The notes below the pieces were generated by a model. It worked only from the letters and a program-made list of their open reading frames with translations, had not been told where the DNA came from and ran no database searches. A stretch of 64,000 nt of DNA from NCBI GenBank assembly GCA_040506775.1, contig JBEVWC010000002.1, positions 682,001 through 746,000 of the forward strand. The letters are read 5' to 3'. Origin of the DNA: Thiodiazotropha sp040506775 (GTDB taxonomy: Bacteria; Pseudomonadota; Gammaproteobacteria; Chromatiales; Chromatiaceae). Made by a program: the position numbers and the translations under genes. Positions 9,175-18,605 of this stretch are shown here, in pieces (the first letter of the stretch is position 1; every line of letters begins with the position of its first letter).

Positions 9175-9264
9175 GCAGGTGAGGGTTCAATGGGAGGATT
9201 GGCTCAGAGTGATAAGCGGGCGCATCTGGAACACGATACGCCCGTTTCAGAGAATCAGTGGAGA

Positions 9265-9531
9265 CTAGAAATTTCCGCCGCCTGGAGGCAGCTCTTCATC
9301 AGACTGACCGTTGGCATGTTGAAAGCGCACATTCCTGGCAGGAACCACGGTGGAAATAGCGTGTTTGTAGACCATCTGGCTGACGCTGTTCTTGAGCAGC
9401 ACGACAAACTGATCGAAGGATTCGATTTGCCCCTGGAGCTTGATTCCGTTGACCAGAAAAATCGATACCGGCACTCGTTCCTTCCTCAGTGCGTTCAGAA
9501 AAGGGTCTTGTAAACTTTGCCCCTTGGACAT
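9265..9531 (-). CDS. hfq: RNA chaperone Hfq
   Basis: 88 residues from MSKGQSLQDPF, chosen because an AAGGAGA ribosome binding site lies just before this ATG although the frame is open further upstream. Hfq is a hexameric Sm-like protein that pairs small RNAs with mRNAs. The Sm1 motif (VSIFLVNGIKLQGQIESFD) and Sm2 motif (YKHAISTVVP) are intact, including the QSLQDPF proximal-face residues and the YKH signature. The C-terminal tail is short, about 20 residues, and ends in PPGGGNF. It lies between miaA and hflX as in most gammaproteobacteria. Confidence 0.98.
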   Translation of the reverse strand: MSKGQSLQDPFLNALRKERVPVSIFLVNGIKLQGQIESFDQFVVLLKNSVSQMVYKHAISTVVPARNVRFQHANGQSDEELPPGGGNF

Positions 9532-9825
9532 GGAGATTCTCCTTATTGTGTTTGTAATAGTTGAATAAAAATCAGGTCTAAGCGCTGACAATGCTGCGGT
9601 CGCAAATCTCTACTCCATAGGCGCAAGTGTAGCATACTGCGATTTCTGCCAAATATTCAAAATCTCAATAGCTACGATTTGTGGGGAAACAGGTTATTGC
9701 AGCCATAGCCAATTCTGGTCAGGTGTGGACTTGTGATGAAAGGTGGGGCCAAAGCAACCCGATTTCAAGCGCTTATCTGAATCTTGGTATACCTGAGTGC
9801 GATTTGGAACAGGCGCGGTGACAGG

Positions 9826-10815
9826 CTATATCCGTTCTGTCACTGTGTGATTCCAATCCATTTGCGGAAACTGGCTGCGGATCAGCTGCAGCGACTGGTC
9901 AAGCACGTCAGCCTCCTCATCAAGCCAGTGCACATCCGCTTCGGCCCGCAACCAGGTGAACTGACGTTTGGCCAGCTGCCGGGTGGCGATAATCCCCCGC
10001 TCCACCATCTCCTGCCGTCCGTACTGTCCCAGCAGGTATTGCAGCATCTGCCGATAACCGACAGAACGCATCGAAGGGAGATCCGGCGACAGATCACCCC
10101 GGGCAAGCAGGCTGCGTACTTCCTCTTCGAATCCTGATTCGAGCATGGAGTTGAAGCGCTGGGCGATACGTTCGTGCAGCACCGCCCGGTCTGCAGGAGC
10201 ACGCACCAGTTTCAGAACCCGGTACGGCAGCACACTACCATCCCCGCCCTGCTGAAGATCAGACAGGGGCCGCCCCGTCAGTTCGATGACTTCAAGCGCC
10301 CGCAGGGTCCTCTGGGTGTCGTTGGCATGGATCCGGGATGCTGCCAGCGGGTCCTTTTCAGCAAGCCGTCGATGCAGGGTTTGCAGACCCAAATGGAGCA
10401 ACTCACTTTCGAGCCTTGCGCGGATAACCGGATCCGCCGCGGGTAGCTCGGAGAGTCCCTGACTCAGCGCCCTGTAATAGAGCATGGTCCCACCCACCAG
10501 GAGCGGAAATTTTCCACTTGCCACGATCTCGCTCATGGCACTCAAGGCATCTTCGCGAAATGCGGCGGCTGAGTAGCTGTCGGCGGGATCCCGGATATCG
10601 ATCAATCGGTGAGGGGCTGACTCAAGAATTGATTCATCAGGCTTGGCGGTTCCAATGTTCATCCCCCGGTACACCAGTGCCGAGTCCACGCTGATGATTT
10701 CCAGCGGCAAGTGCCGGATCAACTCGATGGCCAGATCGGTTTTGCCCGATGCGGTAGGTCCCATGAGGAAAATCGCAGGAGGGAGTAATTCCCCATTGGA
10801 TTCCTGGACTGACAT
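9826..10815 (-). CDS. miaA: tRNA dimethylallyltransferase
   Basis: 329 residues. MiaA adds a dimethylallyl group to N6 of A37 in tRNAs reading codons that begin with U. The P-loop GPTASGKT is at residues 19-26, with the SVDSALVYRGMNIGTAKP dimethylallyl-site motif soon after. The ATG at 10815 is one base past the mutL TGA, indicating translational coupling; the frame's longer upstream extension overlaps mutL and does not resemble MiaA. The 294 bases between miaA and hfq have no visible gene and probably hold an hfq promoter. Confidence 0.97.
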   Translation of the reverse strand: MSVQESNGELLPPAIFLMGPTASGKTDLAIELIRHLPLEIISVDSALVYRGMNIGTAKPDESILESAPHRLIDIRDPADSYSAAAFREDALSAMSEIVASGKFPLLVGGTMLYYRALSQGLSELPAADPVIRARLESELLHLGLQTLHRRLAEKDPLAASRIHANDTQRTLRALEVIELTGRPLSDLQQGGDGSVLPYRVLKLVRAPADRAVLHERIAQRFNSMLESGFEEEVRSLLARGDLSPDLPSMRSVGYRQMLQYLLGQYGRQEMVERGIIATRQLAKRQFTWLRAEADVHWLDEEADVLDQSLQLIRSQFPQMDWNHTVTERI

Positions 10816-10816
10816 C

Positions 10817-12628
10817 TCAGCGTCCCCGGAGAAACAGGCGGTCCAATTCCGCGAGTGACAGGGATACCCAGGTGGGTCGGCCATGGTTGCATTGATCGGC
10901 CCGCTCAGTACGCTCCATGTCACGTAGCAGGGCATTCATTTCATCGAGTCCAAGGCGCCGGTTGGCACGCACCGATCCATGACAGGCCATGGTCGCAAGC
11001 ACACGATCCGCCTCTTCCCTGAGTCGCCGGCTGTGGCCGTGCTCGGCCAGATCCGACAACACGTCCCGCAGCAGGCGCTCCGGGTCCGCCCCGCGTAACA
11101 GTGCGGGAATCCCGCGAACTGCCAGGGAGTCCCGTCCACTACGGCTCACTTCGAGACCGATCTGCTCGAGAAAATCCTGGTACTCCTCGACCAGGTCGGC
11201 TTCACGTTCGCTGACTGCTACGGCCACCGGGACCAGCAGGGGTTGGCGGATGATTCCTTCACCGTGATAGCGCTGCTTGAAACCTTCATAGGTAATCCGC
11301 TCATGTGCCGCGTGCATGTCGACCAGTATCAGTCCGCTGTGGTTCTCTGCGAGGATATACACACCATGCAGTTGAGCCAGCGCATAACCCAGTGGATGGA
11401 TGGTGTCCACGGGATCCGGGGGCGATTCGGGTGAAGGTTCGGAACTCAGCAGCGATGCGCGGGTTGACGCCGGTTTCTGCAAATCGAATCCCGCATCGTA
11501 AGCGGCGCGGGGTTCCGCAACCCGCCAGTCGATCCCGTGTTGATAGGGTTTCGGATCATGCGTCACTATCGTCGGCTGTTGGGTTTCATCCGTCACACCG
11601 TCGTGGCCCGGGCTATCCGGCTGTTGCGGACGGGTCTGTGCCAATACCCGGTGCATCGCACGAAAAATAAAATCATGCACCGATCTGGAATCCCGGAACC
11701 TCACTTCATGTTTGGTCGGGTGCACGTTGACATCGACGCCCCGGGGATTGATCTCAAGGTACAGCACGTACGCAGGGTGCCGGCCATGATAGAGCACATC
11801 CTGAAAGCCCTGCCGTACCGCGTGAGACACCAGCTTGTCCCGAATCATGCGCTGATTGACGTAGAAATACTGCATGTCGGCCTGAGCCCGGGAGAATGAC
11901 GGGCGAGCCACCCAACCGCTCAGACGGAGATCACCCGCCTGTTCATCGATCGCCAGGGCCTGATCCCGAAAACCTTCTCCAAGTATCGCCAGCAGCCGCT
12001 TCTCCCTCTGCAACAGATCCTGGCAAGGTGGCAGAGACAGTACACTGCGTTGATTATGCTGCAGGGTGAAACCCACATCGAAGCGGGCCAGGGCGAGACG
12101 CTGGACCAGGGTCTGGATGTGACCGAATTCAGTCTTCTCGGCACGCAGAAACTTACGTCGCGCCGGTGTGTTGTAGAACAGGTCACGTACCTCGACACTG
12201 GTACCCTGAGGATGAGACGCGGGTTTGATCTCTGACGCCCTGTCGCTGCCGTCTCCGCTCACCACCCAGGCCTGCTCTTCGTCCTGGTGACGGGAAGTGA
12301 GAGTCAAGCGGGAAACCGAACTGATGCTGGGCAGGGCCTCACCCCGGAAACCCATACTGCTCAAAGACTCCAGGTCATCAAAGCTGCTGACCTTGCTGGT
12401 GGCATGGCGGGCCAGAGCCAGCTCCAGTTCCGCTTTCGGGATGCCCGCCCCATCGTCACGTATTCTGAGCCGCTTGATTCCGCCCTGATCCACCTCGATC
12501 TCGATCTGCCGGGCACCGGCGTCCAGACTGTTCTCAACCAGCTCCTTGACCACAGAGGCGGGCCGTTCCACCACCTCTCCGGCAGCGATTTGATTGATCA
12601 ATTGCGGTGGCAGGGTACGGATCGGCAT
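10817..12628 (-). CDS. mutL: DNA mismatch repair protein MutL (endonuclease type)
   Basis: 603 residues. The N-terminal GHKL ATPase (about 1-330) shows ENSLDAGA, DDGAGI and GFRGEAL motifs. The C-terminal dimerisation region carries the metal-dependent nicking motif in the form DMHAAHERITYE (residues 437-448, D-x-H-A-x2-E-x4-E), together with ACHGSVRA (548-555) and CNHGRP (580-585), which complete the active site in endonuclease-type MutL. Escherichia coli MutL lacks these, so this protein probably works without MutH. About 90 residues of low-complexity linker lie between the domains (roughly 335-410). It is between amiC and miaA in the conserved order. Confidence 0.96.
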   Translation of the reverse strand: MPIRTLPPQLINQIAAGEVVERPASVVKELVENSLDAGARQIEIEVDQGGIKRLRIRDDGAGIPKAELELALARHATSKVSSFDDLESLSSMGFRGEALPSISSVSRLTLTSRHQDEEQAWVVSGDGSDRASEIKPASHPQGTSVEVRDLFYNTPARRKFLRAEKTEFGHIQTLVQRLALARFDVGFTLQHNQRSVLSLPPCQDLLQREKRLLAILGEGFRDQALAIDEQAGDLRLSGWVARPSFSRAQADMQYFYVNQRMIRDKLVSHAVRQGFQDVLYHGRHPAYVLYLEINPRGVDVNVHPTKHEVRFRDSRSVHDFIFRAMHRVLAQTRPQQPDSPGHDGVTDETQQPTIVTHDPKPYQHGIDWRVAEPRAAYDAGFDLQKPASTRASLLSSEPSPESPPDPVDTIHPLGYALAQLHGVYILAENHSGLILVDMHAAHERITYEGFKQRYHGEGIIRQPLLVPVAVAVSEREADLVEEYQDFLEQIGLEVSRSGRDSLAVRGIPALLRGADPERLLRDVLSDLAEHGHSRRLREEADRVLATMACHGSVRANRRLGLDEMNALLRDMERTERADQCNHGRPTWVSLSLAELDRLFLRGR

Positions 12629-12761
12629 GCCGGGAAGGATCGGGGTGTCCTGAGTTTGAAAACAGGGATTGTCTCAGCTGAGACTTCAGGATGCACGCAC
12701 CGCTTGGGATCTGTTCACCTGTTGGCACTGCGAACGCAACAGGGGCGCTGCTCCGAGGGGA

Positions 12762-14078
12762 TCAACCGCCCGGAATTTCGAGCACCTGACCAATGCGAAT
12801 GTTATCGCTCTTCAGGTCATTGGCATTGCGCAGACGCTTGACACTCACCTGATAACGGTTGGCAATCGCGATCAGGGTGTCCCCGGAAGTGATGACATGC
12901 TTGCGGTTCGCCTGATTGGCGGCCAGCCAGGTTCCGGGGGGCGGCTGGAATTTGAAGTAATCACGAATGCCTTTCATCAGGGCGACGGCCACCTGGTCCT
13001 GGTATTTGGCATCCCGCAGACGCCGCTCCTCCACCGGGTTGGAGATAAACGCGGTCTCCACCAGCATGGAAGGTATATCCGGGGATTTCAAAACCACGAA
13101 ACCGGCTTGCTGGACCTTGCGCTTGTGGGTTTTACCCAGGGTCTTGAGCTGAGAGAGAACCCGGCTGGCGGCTTCTGAACTTGCTTGCAGGGTACCGATC
13201 TGGGAAAGATCCAGCAGGACGGAGGCCAGCATATCGTCCTTATCCTCAAGTGACACACCGCCCACCAGATCGGCGCTGTTTTCCCGCTCGGCCAGCCAGC
13301 GGGCCGCCTCGTTGGAGGCTCCACTGCGCGACAGGGTATAGACCGAAGAGCCTTTCACGCTCGGATCGTGAAACGCATCGGCATGAATGGAGACAAAAAG
13401 ATCGGCCTGGGCCTCACGAGCCTTGGCGATGCGCTTTCTCAAGCCGAGGTAGTAATCACCGTCGCGGATCAGCACCGCCCGCATGCCTTTTTGCCGATTG
13501 ATCTGATCGACCAGTTTTCGCCCGATCGCCAGCACCACATCTTTCTCATTGGTGCCTTTTTTGCCCCGAGCGCCCGGATCCTCGCCTCCGTGTCCGGGAT
13601 CCACCGCGACCACCACGTCACGCTGACCGGCTTCCTGGGTGGCCTTGGCCGTTTTCACTGGCACGGATGAGCGACCCGCAATCCGGTTGTCATCGTACAG
13701 ATCAACCACCAGGCGATGTCCGTACTCCCGATTGGGTTTGAGGGCGAAACTCATGGGCTTGACCGGAGTGGTCAGGTCGAAGACCACCCGCACATCGGTC
13801 TTGTCACGGACCGCGGTACGCATACCCCGGATGATCTTGTTTTCCTTGGTGGGATCCGGCATGTGCTTGGTAAGACTGACATTTTTCAGGTCAAGCACCA
13901 GTCGGTCAGGATCCTTGAGGGTGAAGATTTTATGGATCAGTTGATCGTCGGCATCGAAAACCAGACGCACATGGTCCGGTGCCGACCAGACACGCAAACC
14001 GGTCACCGATGCCTGCTTGGCATAGACAGGGAGACTGCTGATGAAAAGGAACAGCAGAACGGCGAGTCTAGTCCTCAT
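12762..14078 (-). CDS. N-acetylmuramoyl-L-alanine amidase (AmiB/AmiC type) with LysM
   Basis: 438 residues from the ATG beginning MRTRLAVLLFLF; a signal peptide ends near residue 22 (VYAKQ). An AMIN domain (about 25-130) directs the enzyme to the septum. The Amidase_3 catalytic domain (about 165-385) contains the zinc-site motif DPGHGGEDPGARG. A LysM domain closes the protein (about 392-437; HVITSGDTLIAIANRY). It cleaves peptide stems from peptidoglycan during daughter-cell separation in the periplasm. In this gene order the homologue is AmiB in Escherichia coli. The longer frame running to 14213 is rejected because the signal peptide would then be internal. Confidence 0.93.
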   Translation of the reverse strand: MRTRLAVLLFLFISSLPVYAKQASVTGLRVWSAPDHVRLVFDADDQLIHKIFTLKDPDRLVLDLKNVSLTKHMPDPTKENKIIRGMRTAVRDKTDVRVVFDLTTPVKPMSFALKPNREYGHRLVVDLYDDNRIAGRSSVPVKTAKATQEAGQRDVVVAVDPGHGGEDPGARGKKGTNEKDVVLAIGRKLVDQINRQKGMRAVLIRDGDYYLGLRKRIAKAREAQADLFVSIHADAFHDPSVKGSSVYTLSRSGASNEAARWLAERENSADLVGGVSLEDKDDMLASVLLDLSQIGTLQASSEAASRVLSQLKTLGKTHKRKVQQAGFVVLKSPDIPSMLVETAFISNPVEERRLRDAKYQDQVAVALMKGIRDYFKFQPPPGTWLAANQANRKHVITSGDTLIAIANRYQVSVKRLRNANDLKSDNIRIGQVLEIPGG

Positions 14079-14181
14079 GGCCCCAAGGTCCGAAGTTATG
14101 GAAATACACCTGAAAAGATAGCATGCGGTAGTATTTTTTCCAAGCTTTTCTGTTAGATAGCTGATTATTCTGCAAAATGAT

Positions 14182-14670
14182 TTAACCATGGGCCAGATCA
14201 CCTTGTAATCCAAGCAGTATACCGGTTGCTTTTTCGCTCATCGGCTCGAACACAATACGCCTCGATTCCCCCTGATGGTGGATTCTCAGGATCAGGTCTG
14301 CGGGTGGCAGACCACCCCTTCCCTTTTCCGGCCATTCTACCAGCCAGTAGGTCTGCGGAGAGAGTAAATCCATGAGACCCAGGTACTCCAGTTCCTCCGC
14401 ATCGGCCAGACGATAGAGATCGAAGTGATAGCAGGCCAGGTCACCCAGTTCATAGGGTTCCATCAGGGTATAGGTTGGGCTTTTGACTCTACCGGTATGC
14501 CCCAGTCCCAGCAGAAATCCTCGTACCAGGGTGGTCTTGCCTGCGCCGAGATCACCCTCCAGGAAGATGATGCAGGGCGGCGTGCAGTGTCGCGCCAGCT
14601 GGCGCCCCACAGCCTCCTGCTCGGCTTCACCCCTGGCGGTCAGAGAAAACATGTCACGCTCATCTTTCAT
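14182..14670 (-). CDS. tsaE: tRNA threonylcarbamoyladenosine biosynthesis ATPase TsaE
   Basis: 162 residues. TsaE is the ATPase that drives turnover of the TsaB-TsaD complex making t6A37 in tRNA. The Walker A loop GDLGAGKTT is at residues 39-47, and the SPTYTLMEPY switch-like motif follows near 69. The HFDLYRLADAEELEYLG segment and the VEWPEKG motif are family hallmarks. The start overlaps the end of nnr by 11 bases, so translation is coupled. The name YjeE is an older synonym. Confidence 0.95.
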   Translation of the reverse strand: MKDERDMFSLTARGEAEQEAVGRQLARHCTPPCIIFLEGDLGAGKTTLVRGFLLGLGHTGRVKSPTYTLMEPYELGDLACYHFDLYRLADAEELEYLGLMDLLSPQTYWLVEWPEKGRGGLPPADLILRIHHQGESRRIVFEPMSEKATGILLGLQGDLAHG

Positions 14671-16165
14671 TCAGCAGCCGTCTGACAGGTTCGAACAGGT
14701 CACCGGCCAGCATCCCCGATTCACCGGCGAGTGCGGCCTGGTCCGCAGCCGCGGCATGCAGGCACACCCCCATTTCAGCCGACTCCCTGAATTCCATGCC
14801 CTGCGCCAGGAAGGATCCGATCAAACCACTCAAAACATCGCCAAATCCACCGCTCGCCATGCCCGGGTTACCCTCGCTGCACAGAGCGATCGGCTTCTGT
14901 TCCGGTGAATCGATCAGACTTCCCGCCCCTTTGAGTACCACCACTCCACCGAATTTCGCCTGCAGGGCCCGGCAGGCCGCGAAGCGGTCCGCCTCAATCC
15001 GCGAGACCTCCCATCCCAGAAGCCGGGAGGCCTCCCCCGGGTGCGGTGTCAGTATGCGGTCGTCCCGTTGATCAGGGTAGTGCGCAAGCCAGTAGAGTGC
15101 ATCCGCATCGAGCAGCAGGGGCAAGCGGCTTGCGGTCAGCCGCCGGTAGAGACCCTCACCCCAGGCATGACGTCCCAGCCCCGGTCCCAATACCAGCGCA
15201 TCCGCACGACCGAGGAGTTCATCCAGGGCCGGGTCCTGATCATCCGCGATTCCGCGACACATCAACTCCGGGCGGCCCATATTGGTCCACGGGGCATGCT
15301 CCGGATGGGTGGCCAGACTGATCAGCCCTGCCCCGCAACGGGCCGCCCCTTCTCCAGCCATGCGCACCGCTCCGGAGTATCCCCGGTCGCCCCCTACCAC
15401 CAGCAGATGACCAAAATCCCCCTTGTGAGCGGTTCTCCGGCGGGGAGACAGACGGCTGCGCTGCCTGTTCCAGTCTATGCGGCGGCAGGCAAGGGGCTGA
15501 CTGGCATAGATCCGCGCGGGAATATCCAGTGGATCGAAGAAGATTCGCCCGCAGCAGTCTGGACCGGCTCCGGTGAAAAGCCCCTGTTTCAAGCCAATGA
15601 AACTGATCGTGGCCTGGGCCTCGATTGCACAACCCATCCGCTGACCGGTATCGGAATTGAGTCCGGATGGGATATCCAGAGAAAACACCGGCGCCTGGTG
15701 ACGATTGATCTGTTCCAGCGCATCGCGCCAGGCACCCCGCACCTCCCGTTCCAGACCGGTGCCGAGGATCGCATCGACAATCAGTCCCGGTTTCCCGGGA
15801 AGATCCACAAAGGGTTCCAGTACCCGTCCCGGTTCCTGCCAGGCCTGAGCCTTGATCAGGGCATCTCCCTGAATCCGCTGAGCGTCCCCCAATTGCAGGA
15901 CCCGAACCCGGAGTCCCGCCTGAGCCGCCAGTCGGGCCACCACGTAACCATCTCCACCGTTATTGCCGATGCCGCAGACCACCAGCATCTCTTGAAGATC
16001 TGGCCAGAGTTCACGGATACAGTCGAACGCCCGGTGCCCGGCCCGTTCCATCAAGGTCTCACCGGGTATGCCGAACTCGTGGATGGCGAGCTGATCGAAC
16101 GCCCTGACCTGGTCTGCGCGATACAGCGCATACGGCAGTGATTCGGTTGCAGGCATCGCACGCAT
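14660..16165 (-). CDS. nnr: Bifunctional NAD(P)H-hydrate epimerase/dehydratase
   Basis: 501 residues with two enzyme domains that repair hydrated NADH/NADPH. The N-terminal epimerase (about 1-215, YjeF_N) has GNNGGDGYVVARL near 67-79. The C-terminal ADP-dependent dehydratase (about 228-495, a carbohydrate-kinase fold) has HKGDFGHLLVVGG and GFGDVLSG motifs. An AAGGA element lies about 11 bases upstream of the first ATG; an ATG three codons later is an alternative start. It heads the nnr-tsaE-amiC-mutL run and is divergent from queG. Confidence 0.95.
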   Translation of the reverse strand: MRAMPATESLPYALYRADQVRAFDQLAIHEFGIPGETLMERAGHRAFDCIRELWPDLQEMLVVCGIGNNGGDGYVVARLAAQAGLRVRVLQLGDAQRIQGDALIKAQAWQEPGRVLEPFVDLPGKPGLIVDAILGTGLEREVRGAWRDALEQINRHQAPVFSLDIPSGLNSDTGQRMGCAIEAQATISFIGLKQGLFTGAGPDCCGRIFFDPLDIPARIYASQPLACRRIDWNRQRSRLSPRRRTAHKGDFGHLLVVGGDRGYSGAVRMAGEGAARCGAGLISLATHPEHAPWTNMGRPELMCRGIADDQDPALDELLGRADALVLGPGLGRHAWGEGLYRRLTASRLPLLLDADALYWLAHYPDQRDDRILTPHPGEASRLLGWEVSRIEADRFAACRALQAKFGGVVVLKGAGSLIDSPEQKPIALCSEGNPGMASGGFGDVLSGLIGSFLAQGMEFRESAEMGVCLHAAAADQAALAGESGMLAGDLFEPVRRLLNER

Positions 16166-16397
16166 GGCAGCTTCAATCCTTACGATTTGGATAGTCGTGA
16201 TAGCGGGTTTCCGGCTTTAACCCCGGGGTACAACTGGTATGATGAGCCTGTCCCATTCAACCGGCCCACCTGAAACCGGGAATCCCTTTGTCTGAACGGC
16301 CTGCGTGATTCGTGCAAACATCAAAGCCAACCACAGACCAGCGGTCTTCGCCGTTGGGGCGATTGTAACCCCGGTTCGGGAGGTCTGAAACTACAGC

Positions 16398-17480
16398 ATG
16401 GCTTCTGGCACTTCCATGACCCCGGATGAACTCCACGATTTATCGCTCAGGATCAAGCAATGGGGATACGACCTGGGTCTCGATGCCATCGGTATCTCCG
16501 ATACGGATCTGGGCAAGGCCGAGGTGGATCTCAACCGCTGGCTGGCTCGGGATTACCATGGGGAAATGGACTACATGGCCCGCCACGGCAGCAAACGCAG
16601 TCGCCCCGCGGAACTGCTCCCTGGTACGCAACGGGTGATCTGTGCAAGGCTCGACTATCTGCCAGAGCCCATGCATGACGCTTTGCAAGTATTGGATGAC
16701 CCGCTGCAGGCCTTTATCTCACGCTATGCCCTGGGCAGGGACTACCACAAGTTACTGCGTAACCGGTTGCAGAAGCTGGTGGAGCGGATCCGGGAAGTCG
16801 TACCCGGGGTGACCTGTCGGGTTTTCACCGACTCCGCTCCGGTTCTGGAAAAACCCCTGGCGCACAAAGCCGGACTCGGTTGGCCGGGCAAGCACACCAA
16901 TCTTATCGCCCGGCAGGCGGGATCCTGGTTCTTCCTCGGGGAGATCTATATCGACCTGCCTCTGGTCTGTGACTCACCGGCCGAGGATCATTGCGGGCGC
17001 TGTCAGGCCTGCATCGACGTCTGTCCCACCGGCGCCATTGTTGCCCCCTACCAGCTGGATGCCCGATTGTGCATCTCCTATCTGACGATTGAACTGCAGG
17101 GTGCGATTCCGCAGCCGCTGAGGCCGCTGATCGGCAACCGGATCTATGGTTGCGACGACTGTCAGCTGGTCTGTCCCTGGAACCGGTTTGCCCGGCCCAC
17201 CCGGGAAACCGACTTTCTGCCCCGACACGGTCTCGATCGGGTACAGTTGATCGAACTGTTCAGCTGGGACGAGGCGACATTCTTGCACCGCACCGAGGGA
17301 TCGGCGATTCGACGCCTGGGCCACCTGCGCTGGCTGAGAAACCTGGCGGTGGCACTCGGCAACTGTGCAACCTCTGCGCAGATAAGGAGTGCGCTTGAAA
17401 GGCGGCGTCATCACCCGTCCGAACTGGTTCGGGAACACGTGATCTGGGCCATGGAGAGACATTCGAAAGACCTGGAATAA
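16398..17480 (+). CDS. queG: Epoxyqueuosine reductase
   Basis: 360 residues. QueG reduces epoxyqueuosine to queuosine in tRNA, using cobalamin and two [4Fe-4S] clusters. The catalytic Asp is D145 in FTDSAPVLEK. The ferredoxin-like cluster cysteines are C199, C202, C205 and C209; the second set includes C225, C252, C255 and C259 (CDDCQLVC), followed by PWN. The N-terminal 170 residues form the cobalamin-binding part. GGGAGG lies about 14 bases before the chosen ATG, and Met7 (16416) is an alternative start. It faces away from nnr, the usual gammaproteobacterial arrangement, and converges with the VanZ gene 6 bases later. Confidence 0.96.
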   Translation: MASGTSMTPDELHDLSLRIKQWGYDLGLDAIGISDTDLGKAEVDLNRWLARDYHGEMDYMARHGSKRSRPAELLPGTQRVICARLDYLPEPMHDALQVLDDPLQAFISRYALGRDYHKLLRNRLQKLVERIREVVPGVTCRVFTDSAPVLEKPLAHKAGLGWPGKHTNLIARQAGSWFFLGEIYIDLPLVCDSPAEDHCGRCQACIDVCPTGAIVAPYQLDARLCISYLTIELQGAIPQPLRPLIGNRIYGCDDCQLVCPWNRFARPTRETDFLPRHGLDRVQLIELFSWDEATFLHRTEGSAIRRLGHLRWLRNLAVALGNCATSAQIRSALERRRHHPSELVREHVIWAMERHSKDLE

Positions 17481-17486
17481 GCGCAA

Positions 17487-18587
17487 TCAGTCGCGCTTGC
17501 CGATCCTCTTGAGCGTGACAATACCAACGCTCATCCACCAACCAGCCAGTATGCCCAGACTGTCCACCAGCAGATCGTTCAACCGGGGTGTTCTGCCCGG
17601 GGCAAAGAATTGCAACGCCTCGGAACAAACCGCGGCGACCAGCATCCCGCTGATCAGGATCAGGGCGGGCGCCCTGGGCCGCTGAAACAGGAGCAGACTG
17701 AGCAGGGTGAAACCGATGAGATGGGAGAATTTCGAGATATCCCAGTACCCTGGGTCGAGCATCGGCAGCCACCTACCCAGGGTATCCGCTGCACTTCCGT
17801 TTGTATGGCCATGTTCCACCGGCAACCAAGGCGACATAAAACGAAGCAGCTGCATCTTCAAATCGTAGGACATCAGGATCCCCAACGCCATCACTCCAAT
17901 CATGATCCAGATCCAAGGACTCTGTCCCGCAACCAGATAGTGCCGCTGAAGCTGACGCGACCAGATCCAAAGTGCTGTGGCCCAGGTAATCAGCAAAATC
18001 CACCAACCCATACGGAAGGATGGCAGCATATGAGCGGCATTGAGTGTGGGATTTCTCAGTTGAAATGTGCCTTGCGTTGAGAGCAGGGTCATTCTGAAGC
18101 AGACCCGCTCTGTGGCCTCAGGGATCATCAGAACCGCTTCGTAGGACGTCCAGGTCCGGGCCTGCCGGATATTCACCAGACGATTGATCAGCTGGTACTG
18201 ACTGGTACCATCCGCATCACGCAACAACAGCCCAACCCGGGCTCCGCTGTAAGCCTTTTCACCCAGGATCAGGTTGTCTGTTCTTGCTTCGATCCGGGCC
18301 AGCACCTGGGCCGGGAAGCCCTGTCGATCGAAGCATTGATAGACTGAGGCGTTCTGCCGGGGAGAGGCATTCTGCAGGCTCAGAACACCGTCTTCAATGC
18401 TGATCCCTTTATGATTGCCAGCGCTACGCCATGAGGCCAGGCCCTGAGAAAAGCCGGGATCAACGAGGAGTTGGTCACCCATCGGCGCATAGGCAGGCAC
18501 CAGGGTAAACAAGAGATAGGTCAGCGCGGAAAGCCCCAACGCCATCAGGTAACGGCGCAGCACACCGCTGTATGACTTCCCTGTCAT
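17487..18587 (-). CDS. VanZ-like membrane protein with an exported beta-domain
   Basis: 366 residues. A first helix (about 14-33) is followed by a roughly 150-residue soluble region (36-190) whose start, DQLLVDPGFSQGLASW, resembles carbohydrate-binding-like jelly-roll modules. Then come about five helices, the last three forming the VanZ-like signature: KFSHLIGFTLLSLLLF, a segment ending EALQFFAPGR, and RLNDLLVDSLGILAGWW. VanZ-like proteins are inner-membrane proteins without a settled biochemical role, often near cell-envelope polysaccharide genes. It is convergent with queG and starts 18 bases after orn ends upstream, so it may be an orn operon member. No substrate is proposed. Confidence 0.75.
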   Translation of the reverse strand: MTGKSYSGVLRRYLMALGLSALTYLLFTLVPAYAPMGDQLLVDPGFSQGLASWRSAGNHKGISIEDGVLSLQNASPRQNASVYQCFDRQGFPAQVLARIEARTDNLILGEKAYSGARVGLLLRDADGTSQYQLINRLVNIRQARTWTSYEAVLMIPEATERVCFRMTLLSTQGTFQLRNPTLNAAHMLPSFRMGWWILLITWATALWIWSRQLQRHYLVAGQSPWIWIMIGVMALGILMSYDLKMQLLRFMSPWLPVEHGHTNGSAADTLGRWLPMLDPGYWDISKFSHLIGFTLLSLLLFQRPRAPALILISGMLVAAVCSEALQFFAPGRTPRLNDLLVDSLGILAGWWMSVGIVTLKRIGKRD

Positions 18588-18605
18588 GTCAGGCAGGCCC
18601 CGGAC

